Of a stretch of DNA of 64,000 nucleotides, positions 9,035-18,076 are shown in pieces. Made by a program: the position numbers and the translations under genes. The stretch lies in contig NZ_QUOU01000001.1 of the NCBI RefSeq assembly GCF_003390335.1, forward strand, positions 930,001-994,000, in the 5' to 3' direction. How positions within the stretch are numbered: position 1 is the first letter of the stretch; every line of letters starts with the position of its first letter. The notes below the pieces were generated by a model, which was given only the letters and a program-made list of their open reading frames with translations, did not search any database and had not been told where the DNA came from. The stretch comes from Thalassotalea euphylliae (GTDB taxonomy: Bacteria; Pseudomonadota; Gammaproteobacteria; Enterobacterales; Alteromonadaceae).

Positions 9035-10387
9035 TTACTTTGGCGATTTTTGCTGTGTTTTCTTCTGCACGGTCGCATCTAATCGCCCATCATTGACTTG
9101 AACCGATATCACATCACCTAATTCCACGGCTGCTACCGACTTAACTATTTTCCCATCGTTGTCGCGCGCAATGCTGTAACCGCGAGCAATAGTCGCCAGT
9201 GGGCTGACTAAGTGCAGCTGCTCTGCCAGCGCCGCAAAGCGTTGTTGCTGTTTTTCAAGTGCTTGATGAAAACTGTGCTTCATGCGTTGCTCAAGTTGCG
9301 CAACTTGTTGCTGATATTGGTCAATCGCTCGTGCGGGCGATTGATGATGTAATCGCTGGGCAAGTAATGTGGGTTGCTGACCTTTGTTAGCGAGTAACTG
9401 ACGCATTGCTTTGGTTAGACGTTGCTCTAGTTCGTCAGCTTGTTGGCTGACCACTTGCAACTGGCGTTGCGGATCGCATTGTTGAATGCGTTGTGCAAGA
9501 TACGTACTGCGCTGCCCTGCGATATCAAGCTTTTGCGCAATAGCGCGTTGGCAACGTTGCGTAAGCTGTGCAATGTTAGCTAATTGCTCTTGCTGATCAC
9601 CAGAGATAAGTTCAGCGGCAGCAGAAGGGGTTGGCGCTCTAACATCAGCGGCAAAATCGGCGAGGGTGGTGTCAATTTCATGGCCAACAGCACTGATCAC
9701 AGGTAAGCGACTTTCGCTGATTGCCCGCACGACGCGTTCGTCATTAAAACACCACAAATCTTCTAATGACCCACCGCCACGGCCAACAATTAATACATCC
9801 ACTTCTTGGCGTTGATTCGCAATGTCTATGCTGGCAACGATATCGCTAGCAGCAAGTTCTCCTTGTACAAGCGCTGGATAGATCACTAGCTCTGTCGTCG
9901 GGCTGCGCCTTGCCATCACGCTGATAATATCTTTGATCGCCGCGCCTGTTGGCGAGGTCACGACACCGACTTTGTTGTAATGCGTTAAAATGGGCTGTTT
10001 GTTGCTGGCGGCAAACAAGCCTTCACCATAAAGTTTGGCTTTGAGCGCTTCGTATTGTTGGCGCAGTAAACCTTCACCAGCATCCTCCATTTGTTCGATA
10101 ATGAGCTGGAAGTCGCCACGGGGTTCATACAAAGAAACCTTAGCTTTTACCAATACTTGCTGACCATTTTTAGGCGTCAGGCGAACGTAGCGGTTATTGC
10201 CCTTAAACATCGCACATTTAACCTGAGAACGGCTATCTTTTAAGGATAAATACCAATGACCTGAGCCTGCTGCGATAAAGTTAGAGATTTCACCACTTAA
10301 CCACACCACATTTATTTCGCTTTCCAGCATAAAGCGGACTTTTCGGGTCAGTTCACTGACTTGTAAAATATGTTGTTTATTGGTCAT
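9035..10387 (-). CDS. xseA: Exodeoxyribonuclease VII large subunit
   Basis: XseA is the large subunit of ExoVII, a single-strand-specific exonuclease in repair. It has an N-terminal OB-fold (NVVWLSGEISNF, GHWYLSLKDS), a catalytic core with the conserved VGRGGGSLEDLWCFNDE and AVGHEIDTTLADFAADVRAPTPS segments, and a long Gln-rich coiled coil. The 450-residue length is typical. It is divergent from guaB with a 173-bp gap, a common arrangement in this order. Confidence 0.96.
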   Translation of the reverse strand: MTNKQHILQVSELTRKVRFMLESEINVVWLSGEISNFIAAGSGHWYLSLKDSRSQVKCAMFKGNNRYVRLTPKNGQQVLVKAKVSLYEPRGDFQLIIEQMEDAGEGLLRQQYEALKAKLYGEGLFAASNKQPILTHYNKVGVVTSPTGAAIKDIISVMARRSPTTELVIYPALVQGELAASDIVASIDIANQRQEVDVLIVGRGGGSLEDLWCFNDERVVRAISESRLPVISAVGHEIDTTLADFAADVRAPTPSAAAELISGDQQEQLANIAQLTQRCQRAIAQKLDIAGQRSTYLAQRIQQCDPQRQLQVVSQQADELEQRLTKAMRQLLANKGQQPTLLAQRLHHQSPARAIDQYQQQVAQLEQRMKHSFHQALEKQQQRFAALAEQLHLVSPLATIARGYSIARDNDGKIVKSVAAVELGDVISVQVNDGRLDATVQKKTQQKSPK

Positions 10388-10484
10388 TTAAGTGGGATTT
10401 ATCGGAAGTTAAGCATGTATTTAGCCATTATATCGCGCATTTGAAGGCATGCGATGAATTATTTTAAATTTACGAAAATTAAAG

Positions 10485-10513
10485 TTTACCTCAAGCGTCA
10501 AAACGGTTAAAAT
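10485..10513 (+). promoter_or_regulatory. Putative sigma-70 promoter of guaB
   Basis: TTTACC (10485-10490), a 17-bp spacer and TAAAAT (10508-10513) end 47 bp before the guaB ATG, in the divergent xseA-guaB gap. Confidence 0.55.
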
Positions 10514-10560
10514 TCTGCCGCAATATTTCTTCCACCCTTTTAACCTTGTGAGATATTGCA

Positions 10561-12033
10561 ATGCTACGTATAGCCCAAGAAGCGTTAACCTTTGATGACG
10601 TTCTATTAGTACCAGCCCATTCTACGGTACTGCCTCATACTGCCGACCTAACCACTAAACTGACTCGCAAAATTTCATTAAATGTGCCTATGGTATCTGC
10701 CTCTATGGATACTGTGACAGAAGCGCGTTTAGCTATCACCCTTGCGCAAGAAGGCGGTATTGGTTTTATTCACAAAAATATGACCATTGAAGAACAGGCA
10801 CGCAATGTTTCTAAAGTAAAGAAATACGAAAGCGGTATTGTTTCTGACCCTGTCACCGTTACCCCTGATATCTCAATTGCCGATGTAACTAAGCTTTCTG
10901 ACGAATTGGGATTCTCTGGTTTCCCTGTTGTTGACGCTGAAAACAACCTTGTTGGTATTGTAACGGGCCGTGATTTGCGCTTTGAAACAGACCTCAACAA
11001 AACAGTGGCTGAGTTAATGACTAAGAAGGAAGACTTAGTTACCGTTAACGAAACGGCTGAGCGAGAAGAAATCTTACATTTAATGCACGAGCACCGCATT
11101 GAGAAAATTTTAATGGTTGATGATGCCTTTAAACTAAAAGGCTTGATCACCGTTAAAGATTACAAAAAAGCAGAGCGCAAGCCAAATGCTTGTAAAGATG
11201 AATTTGGTCGTTTGCGTGTCGGTGCTGCCGTTGGTGTCGGCGCAGGTACAGACGAGCGCATTGATGCACTCGTTGCTGCTGGCGTTGATGTATTGCTTAT
11301 TGATACCTCACACGGTCACTCGCAAGGTGTTATTGATCGCGTAGCTGAAACGCGCGCGAAATATCCTGATTTACAAATTGTTGCCGGTAATGTTGCAACG
11401 GCTGAAGGTGCCAAGGCACTTGCTGATGCGGGCGTAGATGCCGTTAAAGTAGGTATTGGCCCTGGCTCAATTTGTACTACGCGTATTGTCACCGGTGTTG
11501 GTGTGCCACAGTTAACGGCGATATCTAACGCCGTTGATGCGCTAAAAGGTACTGGCATTCCAGTTATTGCCGATGGTGGTATTCGTTTCTCTGGTGATAT
11601 TGCTAAAGCCTTAGTCGCTGGCGCGCACTGTGTCATGGTTGGTTCGATGCTCGCGGGTACAGAAGAATCTCCGGGTGAAGTTGAACTATACCAAGGCCGT
11701 TACTACAAGTCTTACCGCGGTATGGGTTCACTTGGTGCAATGGCACAAAAAGAAGGCTCATCAGATCGCTACTTCCAAAAAACAGACGGTGAAGCTGACA
11801 AGCTTGTGCCAGAAGGTATTGAAGGTCGTGTTGCCTACAAAGGCCCAGTCGCGGCGATTGTTCATCAGCAAATGGGTGGCCTGCGTTCATCAATGGGCTT
11901 AACTGGCTCAGCAACCATTGAAGAGATGCGCACTAAGCCACAGTTTATGAAGATCACCGCAGCGGGTATGGGCGAGTCACATGTTCATGATGTGGCCATC
12001 ACTAAAGAAGCACCTAATTACCGTATGGGCTAG
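10561..12033 (+). CDS. guaB: IMP dehydrogenase
   Basis: Catalyses NAD-dependent oxidation of IMP to XMP, the committed step of GMP synthesis. The catalytic loop GPGSICTTR with its Cys, the phosphate-binding GGIR and GSMLAGTEE segments, and an internal CBS-domain pair (about residues 95-205) are visible. The 490-residue length is standard. guaA follows after a 208-bp gap that contains a hairpin. Confidence 0.98.
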   Translation: MLRIAQEALTFDDVLLVPAHSTVLPHTADLTTKLTRKISLNVPMVSASMDTVTEARLAITLAQEGGIGFIHKNMTIEEQARNVSKVKKYESGIVSDPVTVTPDISIADVTKLSDELGFSGFPVVDAENNLVGIVTGRDLRFETDLNKTVAELMTKKEDLVTVNETAEREEILHLMHEHRIEKILMVDDAFKLKGLITVKDYKKAERKPNACKDEFGRLRVGAAVGVGAGTDERIDALVAAGVDVLLIDTSHGHSQGVIDRVAETRAKYPDLQIVAGNVATAEGAKALADAGVDAVKVGIGPGSICTTRIVTGVGVPQLTAISNAVDALKGTGIPVIADGGIRFSGDIAKALVAGAHCVMVGSMLAGTEESPGEVELYQGRYYKSYRGMGSLGAMAQKEGSSDRYFQKTDGEADKLVPEGIEGRVAYKGPVAAIVHQQMGGLRSSMGLTGSATIEEMRTKPQFMKITAAGMGESHVHDVAITKEAPNYRMG

Positions 12034-12175
12034 TCGAATAACGATTTCATTGCTACTCGACTCGATAGCTTCATCAGAAGTGCTCACTTGGTGAACCAAG
12101 CTCTGCGCTTCTTCTTTGCTCTCAAGTCGATTAGCTTCGAAATCAGCTATTCTTGAACTACTTAGAAGATTTTTT

Positions 12176-12219
12176 ACAGGCTGACAGCCATCATCAATGG
12201 AAGTCGGCCTGTTATTTTT
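12176..12219 (+). terminator. Hairpin between guaB and guaA (terminator or attenuator)
   Basis: ACAGGCTGAC pairs with GTCGGCCTGT (one mismatch) across a 17-nt loop, followed by TATTTTTA. It ends about 22 bp before the guaA start, so it can end guaB transcripts or partly attenuate read-through into guaA. Confidence 0.6.
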
Positions 12220-12241
12220 AAAATTTATATAAGGTTTTGAT

Positions 12242-13819
12242 ATGACCAAAGATATCCACTCATCGCGCGTTCTCATTCTAGATTTCGGCTCTCAATATAC
12301 TCAGCTAATTGCTCGTCGAGTGCGTGAAATTGGCGTTTATTGTGAGTTATGGGCGTGGGATGTAACCCAAGAGCAAATCAAAGAGTTCAACCCAACTGGT
12401 ATTATCCTAGCGGGCGGCCCAGAGTCAGTCACCGAAGCGGGCTCGCCACGCGCACCTGAATACGTTTTTAATGCTGGCGTACCTGTATTGGGTATTTGCT
12501 ACGGCATGCAAACTATGGCTGAACAGCTTGGTGGTGGCGTACAAAGCTCTGAACACAAAGAATTTGGCTATGCGGCGGTTGAAGTGATTAGCCAATCTGA
12601 GTTGTTCAAAAATATTGAAGACTCTATTGGTGATAACGGCAATGCCTTGTTAGACGTATGGATGAGTCACGGCGATAAAGTTTCTGCTATTCCAGAAGGC
12701 TTTGTCACCGTAGCACAGACGCCTAGCTGCGCTTATGCTGCAATGGCGAACGAAGAAAAGCAATTTTATGGTGTTCAGTTCCACCCAGAAGTAACGCACA
12801 CTAAACAAGGCATGCGTATTCTTGAGCACTTTGTGGTTGATATCTGTCAGTGTGAAAAGCTATGGACGCCAAGCTCAATTATTGATGACGCTATCGCGAA
12901 GATTAAAGCGCAAGTGGGTGATGATGAAGTCATCCTTGGTTTATCTGGCGGTGTCGATTCATCTGTGGTTGCTATGCTAGTGCACCGCGCAATTGGCGAT
13001 AAGCTAACGTGTGTGTTTGTTGATAACGGTTTACTGCGTTTAAACGAAGGCCAGCAAGTGATGGATATGTTTGGCGATCACTTCGGTCTTAATATTGTGC
13101 ATGTTAACGCTGAGCAGCGTTTCTTAGATCGTTTAAAAGGTGAGGCCGACCCAGAAGCTAAACGCAAAATTATCGGTAACGTTTTTGTGGAAGTGTTCGA
13201 TGAAGAAGCCGATAAGCGCCAAAATGCCAAATGGTTAGCACAAGGCACAATTTACCCTGATGTCATCGAGTCAGCTGCGTCAAAGACAGGTAAAGCACAT
13301 GTGATTAAATCACACCACAATGTCGGCGGTTTGCCAGAAGACATGGAAATGGGCCTAGTAGAGCCACTACGTGAATTGTTTAAAGATGAAGTACGTAAGA
13401 TCGGCCTAGAGTTAGGTTTACCATACGACATGCTTTACCGTCATCCATTCCCTGGACCAGGCTTAGGTGTTCGTATCTTAGGTGAAGTGCAAAAAGAATA
13501 CGCAGACTTATTGCGCCGTGCTGATGCCATCTTTATTGAAGAATTACACAAGCATGATCTTTACAATAAAGTGAGCCAAGCATTCACGGTATTCTTACCT
13601 GTGCGCTCTGTTGGCGTAATGGGCGATGGTCGCAAATATGATTGGGTGGTGAGCTTACGCGCAGTGGAAACCATCGACTTTATGACCGCACATTGGGCGC
13701 ATTTACCATATGATTTCTTAGGTTTAGTATCAAACCGTATTATCAATGAAATCGATGGTATTTCTCGTGTGGTTTACGATATCTCAGGTAAGCCGCCAGC
13801 GACGATTGAGTGGGAATAA
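12242..13819 (+). CDS. guaA: GMP synthase (glutamine-hydrolysing)
   Basis: Converts XMP to GMP using glutamine and ATP. The N-terminal class I amidotransferase has the nucleophile motif GICYGMQ and the HPEVTHT histidine/glutamate. The ATP-pyrophosphatase P-loop SGGVDSSV and the C-terminal dimerisation domain (RHPFPGPGLGVRILGE) follow. The 525-residue length is exact for the family. AAGG lies 7 bp before the ATG. It ends at a strong hairpin terminator. Confidence 0.98.
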   Translation: MTKDIHSSRVLILDFGSQYTQLIARRVREIGVYCELWAWDVTQEQIKEFNPTGIILAGGPESVTEAGSPRAPEYVFNAGVPVLGICYGMQTMAEQLGGGVQSSEHKEFGYAAVEVISQSELFKNIEDSIGDNGNALLDVWMSHGDKVSAIPEGFVTVAQTPSCAYAAMANEEKQFYGVQFHPEVTHTKQGMRILEHFVVDICQCEKLWTPSSIIDDAIAKIKAQVGDDEVILGLSGGVDSSVVAMLVHRAIGDKLTCVFVDNGLLRLNEGQQVMDMFGDHFGLNIVHVNAEQRFLDRLKGEADPEAKRKIIGNVFVEVFDEEADKRQNAKWLAQGTIYPDVIESAASKTGKAHVIKSHHNVGGLPEDMEMGLVEPLRELFKDEVRKIGLELGLPYDMLYRHPFPGPGLGVRILGEVQKEYADLLRRADAIFIEELHKHDLYNKVSQAFTVFLPVRSVGVMGDGRKYDWVVSLRAVETIDFMTAHWAHLPYDFLGLVSNRIINEIDGISRVVYDISGKPPATIEWE

Positions 13820-13842
13820 TCATCGCTTGTTAAGCGACAAAC

Positions 13843-13880
13843 TAAAAAACGCCGTGTTGATTTTCAATACGGCGTTTTTG
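13843..13880 (+). terminator. Rho-independent terminator after guaA
   Basis: The long stem AAAACGCCGTgTTGA / TCAAtACGGCGTTTT ends in a T-run. The A-rich 5' arm means it may work in both directions, also serving the convergent gene at 13943. Confidence 0.85.
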
Positions 13881-13942
13881 TTTATTGGTAGATGCTTTTT
13901 ATTTACGGTCATGCGACAACGACACTTCTTAGCCATAGCTTG

Positions 13943-14143
13943 CTAATCGCTAGGTTGCTTGACCTTGACTGATTGACTGCAAATAAAGTAACCCGCAATT
14001 AGTAGCATGGTAATGAAGAAGCTATGTTCATTGCCTTGCGTGAGCAATGCGATGGCAATCATCAAGCTGGCAAAGACAATGGCAATCGCCATTTGCGTTT
14101 TATCCTTTGTACAAAGTTTGTTTTTCAATAGTTGAATATTCAT
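13943..14143 (-). CDS. Small membrane protein, unknown
   Basis: A 66-residue protein with a Lys-rich N-terminus and two closely spaced hydrophobic stretches (MAIAIVFASLMIAIALL and FFITMLLIAGYFIC). I chose the ATG at 14143 because AAGGA sits about 8 bp upstream; an in-frame ATG at 14182 lacks such a site. It is the third gene of a minus-strand set after a GntR-type regulator and a larger membrane protein. No family was recognised. Confidence 0.6.
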   Translation of the reverse strand: MNIQLLKNKLCTKDKTQMAIAIVFASLMIAIALLTQGNEHSFFITMLLIAGYFICSQSVKVKQPSD

Positions 14144-14243
14144 CTGTTTTTCCTTGATGTTAACAATGATTGAAGGATCCAATCACCTCTGTGATTTATT
14201 TCGCTTTTTATGGTTGGGACCGTTTCTTTAGAACTCATCGCCT

Positions 14244-15119
14244 TTAGAGCTCATGGTCTTTTTGACCCTTGCAGCGAACGCGATAACCAACTGACGCATA
14301 GGCCACAATTACCGCATAACATGCTGTTGCACTCGCACTAAGGTGCTCTGCTGAGGTGGCCACCAGTATGCTTTTCAGCGTGAAGTAACAACTCATGGCA
14401 ATGCTTAAATAAAATAGCGATTGCGCAGTAAACTGGACGCTATTCAAATGCTGTAACTGAGCTTGATGCGGGTCTTTTTTAGGGCTGTAAATGGTCTTTA
14501 GCACCAAAGCAAACAACAAGGCATTGGTGACGATTAGGGTTAAGCTGCGTTGCATTGCTTGCTCGTTGAAACCAAGCCACAAGGGTACTTGCTGTGCGTG
14601 TATATTCAAATCAAATGCAACAGCTAAGAAAATCCCAAGTAGCGCACTTAATTGGAGTGGTACAGGCACAAATGTCGATAAAGTGCGTTTAGTCATTGAG
14701 CCTGAGCGCTTGGGTTGGTGGGTATGCTGGCGCACTAGTTGATAATGGCGTTTTTCCGCCAGCTCCATCAAACCAAATGGCAGTAGCTGCGCCATAAATA
14801 AAAGTGCAGCAAACATATTGGGTGGCTGAATACCTAGTGCCCATTCGCGATATAAAATAGTCGATAACCCAAGCACACCCAGTGCGAGCACTAATTGGTT
14901 GCTAAGCTTAAAGCGCTGTAACGCTTTTGCTAAAGCCTGTTCACCTAAGCTAGTGTTACTCAAATGCTTATTACTGGCCTGGTTATTTTCCGAGTAAGTG
15001 TTGGCTTGGTCACTCGCTTGCAGTGAGGCAAGCCCGCGATACGCCATGCGGGCGTAATGATGTGACACTAACCAAAGTTGCACGGCAACCACCACATAAA
15101 ACAATATGCTTATTAACAT
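14244..15119 (-). CDS. Multi-pass membrane protein, unknown
   Basis: A 291-residue protein with about seven hydrophobic segments: residues 1-20, 70-90, 100-120, 150-170, 190-210, and two near the C-terminus. A polar Ser/Asn/Gln-rich loop follows the first span. No transport or enzyme motif was recognised. It lies 11 bp after the GntR/YtrA-type regulator gene. Such regulators often control membrane transport genes beside them, but no ABC ATPase is present here. Confidence 0.65.
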   Translation of the reverse strand: MLISILFYVVVAVQLWLVSHHYARMAYRGLASLQASDQANTYSENNQASNKHLSNTSLGEQALAKALQRFKLSNQLVLALGVLGLSTILYREWALGIQPPNMFAALLFMAQLLPFGLMELAEKRHYQLVRQHTHQPKRSGSMTKRTLSTFVPVPLQLSALLGIFLAVAFDLNIHAQQVPLWLGFNEQAMQRSLTLIVTNALLFALVLKTIYSPKKDPHQAQLQHLNSVQFTAQSLFYLSIAMSCYFTLKSILVATSAEHLSASATACYAVIVAYASVGYRVRCKGQKDHEL

Positions 15120-15130
15120 CCTTCGCCTCC

Positions 15131-15508
15131 TTAACGTTTGTTATTCATCAAATTGCCAAATGCAACGCGAATTTCTGAGTCAGTAACTCCCTGCGCCTTT
15201 AGTTCATCAATGCAATGTGTGAGCTTGTCGGTTGCCCACTGCTTTAAATCGCGGTGACAGTATTGTTTGGCATCGGTATGAATAAAGCTGCCGCGATAGC
15301 CCTTGCTTTGCACTATTTTATCTCGCTCTAACAACTTGTAGGCTTTTGCCACTGTTTTACTGTTGATCTCCAGTTCGTTAGCAAGCTGCCTAATCGAAGG
15401 CAAGGGCGCGCCGGGCGCGAGCATATCAGTGGCGACTGCCGACTTTATTTGCGCTATCAACTGGGTGAAAACTGGCGTTGGATCGTCGAGATCAATTTCT
15501 ATTTCCAT
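15131..15508 (-). CDS. GntR-family regulator, YtrA subfamily
   Basis: A 125-residue protein with an N-terminal winged helix (PVFTQLIAQIKSAVATDML, LPSIRQLANELEINSKTVAKAYKLLE) and only a short helical tail, as in the YtrA subgroup that lacks a large effector domain. It heads a minus-strand operon with two membrane-protein genes. A near-perfect inverted repeat about 40 bp upstream (15548-15571) is a good candidate autoregulatory operator. Confidence 0.88.
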   Translation of the reverse strand: MEIEIDLDDPTPVFTQLIAQIKSAVATDMLAPGAPLPSIRQLANELEINSKTVAKAYKLLERDKIVQSKGYRGSFIHTDAKQYCHRDLKQWATDKLTHCIDELKAQGVTDSEIRVAFGNLMNNKR

Positions 15509-15547
15509 TTATTCTTTTCTGTTAAGTAAATTTGCTAAGCAATCTAA

Positions 15548-15571
15548 TGTGCCATCTGTATTAATGGTACA
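15548..15571. promoter_or_regulatory. Candidate operator of the GntR-type regulator
   Basis: TGTGCCAT and ATGGTACA form an inverted repeat (7 of 8 positions) with an 8-bp spacer, about 40 bp upstream of the regulator start. Both position and symmetry fit a dimeric winged-helix repressor. Confidence 0.5.
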
Positions 15572-15715
15572 AGTGGTTTCTTGGTTTTTCAATAGAATTG
15601 TCTAAAAAATATTCACTACGCTTCTGTCGGTAAGGAAAACAAGGTTGGTTTTATCTTTTCACGGTTATTTAGTATGCTTGATAAATATTCAACTATAGGC
15701 CGTTTTATCACCTAG

Positions 15716-16372
15716 ATGACACAGTCGTTATTGTGGCAAGATCTTCAACAGAGCAGTCAATTTGCTGAACTTTGCAATGCGCTTTACGAGCGGGAAGTGG
15801 CTTTGCTAGCGCGTGTTAATGTAGAGCGAGTAGCGGTGCTGCAAAGCCGTTTACAAAGCTTATCTTATTATGTGCAAAAAGCTGCGCATGCAATGGTTAA
15901 TGCGGATACCCCAATGACCCTAGACAGTCAAAACGCCTCTTGGTCGAGTAAGCAAACCCGTACTTTACCAACGGCTGGCCAAGAACCTGAGGCTATTGCC
16001 AAGTGGTACTTAGCGCAAGACATTACACTTGGCTTAGTGGTGCCCGTCGAAGTGGGTGAACGGCTTGTACTCGATTGTGTTGATCGCTTTGATAAAGAAA
16101 AAAGCCGTGTCAGAACGAATGTGCATGGCTGGTTTGAACTCACTCAAACCTCGCCGCATCAACATCACTCGCAACAAGCGACTCGAGTCCATCAGTCTCA
16201 TGCTAAGTTGCTAAAACCCACCAAGAAAGCCATGATGGCCAGTTGCGCAGGTCATGTATGGCAAAACAACAAGCCATGCAGACCCGTAACACCTACGTTA
16301 AGAGAACTGTTACTTTCGTGTGCAATTAATTGGAAAAACCTGAAAAAACCTCTGCCTGTTGATACGCATTAG
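15716..16372 (+). CDS. Conserved-looking hypothetical protein upstream of ftsB
   Basis: A 218-residue soluble protein that I do not recognise. The N-terminal 60 residues look helical (FAELCNALYEREVALLARVNVERV). A basic, His/Gln-rich region (HQHHSQQ) near residue 150 precedes a Cys-containing C-terminus (SCAGHVW, LRELLLSCAINWKNLKK). There is no signal peptide and no membrane span. The start is ATG at 15716; the ribosome-binding site is weak. The ftsB promoter lies between this gene and ftsB. Confidence 0.6.
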   Translation: MTQSLLWQDLQQSSQFAELCNALYEREVALLARVNVERVAVLQSRLQSLSYYVQKAAHAMVNADTPMTLDSQNASWSSKQTRTLPTAGQEPEAIAKWYLAQDITLGLVVPVEVGERLVLDCVDRFDKEKSRVRTNVHGWFELTQTSPHQHHSQQATRVHQSHAKLLKPTKKAMMASCAGHVWQNNKPCRPVTPTLRELLLSCAINWKNLKKPLPVDTH

Positions 16373-16426
16373 CCAGTAATCTGCACTAACAGCGAAACTG
16401 GCACTCGCATCTTGATCTTGCTTGGG

Positions 16427-16432
16427 TATAAT
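16427..16432 (+). promoter_or_regulatory. Putative -10 element upstream of ftsB
   Basis: A perfect TATAAT lies 45 bp before the ftsB start. No convincing -35 was found at 16-18 bp, so the call rests on the -10 and its position. Confidence 0.4.
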
Positions 16433-16477
16433 ATCGGCTAACCCTCGCTAACTCATCTAATCAGGCGTTAAGCTTTC

Positions 16478-16774
16478 ATGCGCACTATTACCGCACTACT
16501 GCTGATATTCGTTGTTTTTTTGCAATACCGTTTGTGGTTTGGCAAAAACAGCATCGCCGATTACGTTGCGTTAAAAGAAGAAGTAGTGCGCCAACAAGCC
16601 GATAACGACAAATTACGGCAGCGAAATAAACTGCTCTACGTTGACACCGACGATCTTAAATCGGGCGTTGAAGCGGTAGAAGAGCGCGCTCGAAATGAGC
16701 TGGGCATGATAAAAAATGGCGAAACATTCTTTCGCATTATTCCTGCCAATAAATCCCAGCAGCGAAGAAATTAG
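16478..16774 (+). CDS. ftsB: FtsB, cell-division protein
   Basis: Bitopic divisome protein that forms a coiled-coil complex with FtsL and FtsQ. A short cytoplasmic start is followed by a span at about residues 4-20, then a coiled coil (YVALKEEVVRQQADNDKLRQRN) and the family tail ARNELGMIKNGETFFRII. The 98-residue length is normal. It heads the ftsB-ispD-ispF-truD-surE-pcm-yqaA-nlpD-rpoS block. Confidence 0.95.
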   Translation: MRTITALLLIFVVFLQYRLWFGKNSIADYVALKEEVVRQQADNDKLRQRNKLLYVDTDDLKSGVEAVEERARNELGMIKNGETFFRIIPANKSQQRRN

Positions 16775-16789
16775 TTTTGGAATTTGTTA

Positions 16790-17563
16790 ATGAGTAAATC
16801 TATGGCTGCGGTGACGGCTATTGTCCCTGCTGCTGGTGTTGGTAAGCGCATGCAAAGCCAGCACCCCAAACAATACATGAAGCTTGCGGGTAAAACCGTT
16901 ATTGAACACACCTTGGCTAAGTTATTGGCTAGTGAGCATATTGAGCAAGTCGTCGTCGCGCTTGGCGCAGAAGACGGCTACTTTCACGCATTACCCATTG
17001 CTAAGCACCCAAAAGTAAAGATAGTAACGGGTGGCAAAGAGCGTGTCGATTCAGTGCTGGCCGCGCTTAAAGCGAGTGAGCAACAAGCTTCAACGAGTGA
17101 GGCTTGGTCACTTGTGCATGACGCAGCGAGACCCTGCGTTTCAACGCAAGACATTGATCGTTTGATCCTTACATGCCAAGCACAAAATACAGGCGGCCTG
17201 CTGGCTGCGCCAGTGAAAGACACCATGAAGCGCGGCTCTGGGCAAGCCTGTAGCGGCGAACCTCACAGTGGCAAAAACTACGTCAAAACGACCGTTGCCC
17301 GTGAACAGCTTTGGCACGCGCTGACACCACAAATGTATCGCACGCATGAGCTTATTCAAGCAATCGAACTAGGGCTTGCCAATGACGTGCATATCACCGA
17401 TGAGTCTTCGGCTATTGAAGCGGCTGGCTTGCCGAGTATGTTAGTCAGTGCCAGCCCGAATAATCTCAAAATAACGCAACCTGAAGACATCGTATTAGCA
17501 GAATTTTTACTGCACAACGAATTGGGTGCGTTAAGTAAATCAACGAATAAACAGGAAGCGTGA
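16790..17563 (+). CDS. ispD: 2-C-methyl-D-erythritol 4-phosphate cytidylyltransferase
   Basis: Transfers CMP to MEP in isoprenoid synthesis. The N-terminal nucleotide-binding signature PAAGVGKRMQ, followed by HPKQYMKLAGKTVIEHTL, is clear, with VHDAARPCV and ITDESSAIEAAG further on. I chose ATG at 16790 because TGGA lies 8 bp upstream; a TTG at 16784 is less likely. The stop overlaps the ispF start. An insertion around GSGQACSGEPHSGKN makes this copy slightly longer than E. coli IspD. Confidence 0.95.
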   Translation: MSKSMAAVTAIVPAAGVGKRMQSQHPKQYMKLAGKTVIEHTLAKLLASEHIEQVVVALGAEDGYFHALPIAKHPKVKIVTGGKERVDSVLAALKASEQQASTSEAWSLVHDAARPCVSTQDIDRLILTCQAQNTGGLLAAPVKDTMKRGSGQACSGEPHSGKNYVKTTVAREQLWHALTPQMYRTHELIQAIELGLANDVHITDESSAIEAAGLPSMLVSASPNNLKITQPEDIVLAEFLLHNELGALSKSTNKQEA

Positions 17564-18054
17564 TGAGAATAGGTCATGGTTTTGATGTCCATAAATTTGG
17601 TGGCGAAGGGCCAATTGTATTGGCTGGTGTGAAAATCCCTTTTGAGCAGGGATTTGTTGCGCACTCAGATGGTGATGTAGCAATTCATGCGTTGTGTGAT
17701 GCGATTCTCGGTGCCTTGTGCCTAGCCGATATTGGCAATCACTTTCCCGATACCGATGCTGGATTTGAAAATATCGACTCGCGTATTTTGCTGCGCCACG
17801 TGGTCAGCTTGATGAAGGACAAAGGTTATCAATTGGGCAATGCCGATATCACAATCGTTGCGCAAGCACCTAAAATGGCCCCGCATTTGTTATTGATGCG
17901 CGAAATATTAAGCGATGACTTACAAGCCAATATTGATCAAGTGAATGTTAAAGCAACAACGACAGAAAAACTGGGGTATGTTGGCCGCAAAGAAGGAATT
18001 TCAACACATGCGGTTGTGTTACTTGAACCAATACCAGTTGCCAATGCCAGTTGA
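17563..18054 (+). CDS. ispF: 2-C-methyl-D-erythritol 2,4-cyclodiphosphate synthase
   Basis: Cyclises the ispD/ispE product to MEcPP. The zinc ligands are in GHGFDVHKF and in HSDGDVAIHALCDAILGAL; the C-terminal KATTTEKLGYVGRKEGI binding segment is present. The ATG at 17563 overlaps the ispD stop (TGATG) with AGGA 8 bp upstream; a GTG one codon earlier is less likely. The 163-residue length is usual. Confidence 0.96.
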   Translation: MRIGHGFDVHKFGGEGPIVLAGVKIPFEQGFVAHSDGDVAIHALCDAILGALCLADIGNHFPDTDAGFENIDSRILLRHVVSLMKDKGYQLGNADITIVAQAPKMAPHLLLMREILSDDLQANIDQVNVKATTTEKLGYVGRKEGISTHAVVLLEPIPVANAS

Positions 18055-18076
18055 GAATAAGTGAGTTAACTAACCA

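Noticed and set aside
12034..12175. Riboswitch (purine type) between guaB and guaA
   Set aside because: I could not build a three-way junction with conserved purine-riboswitch loops; only the single hairpin at 12176 is supported.
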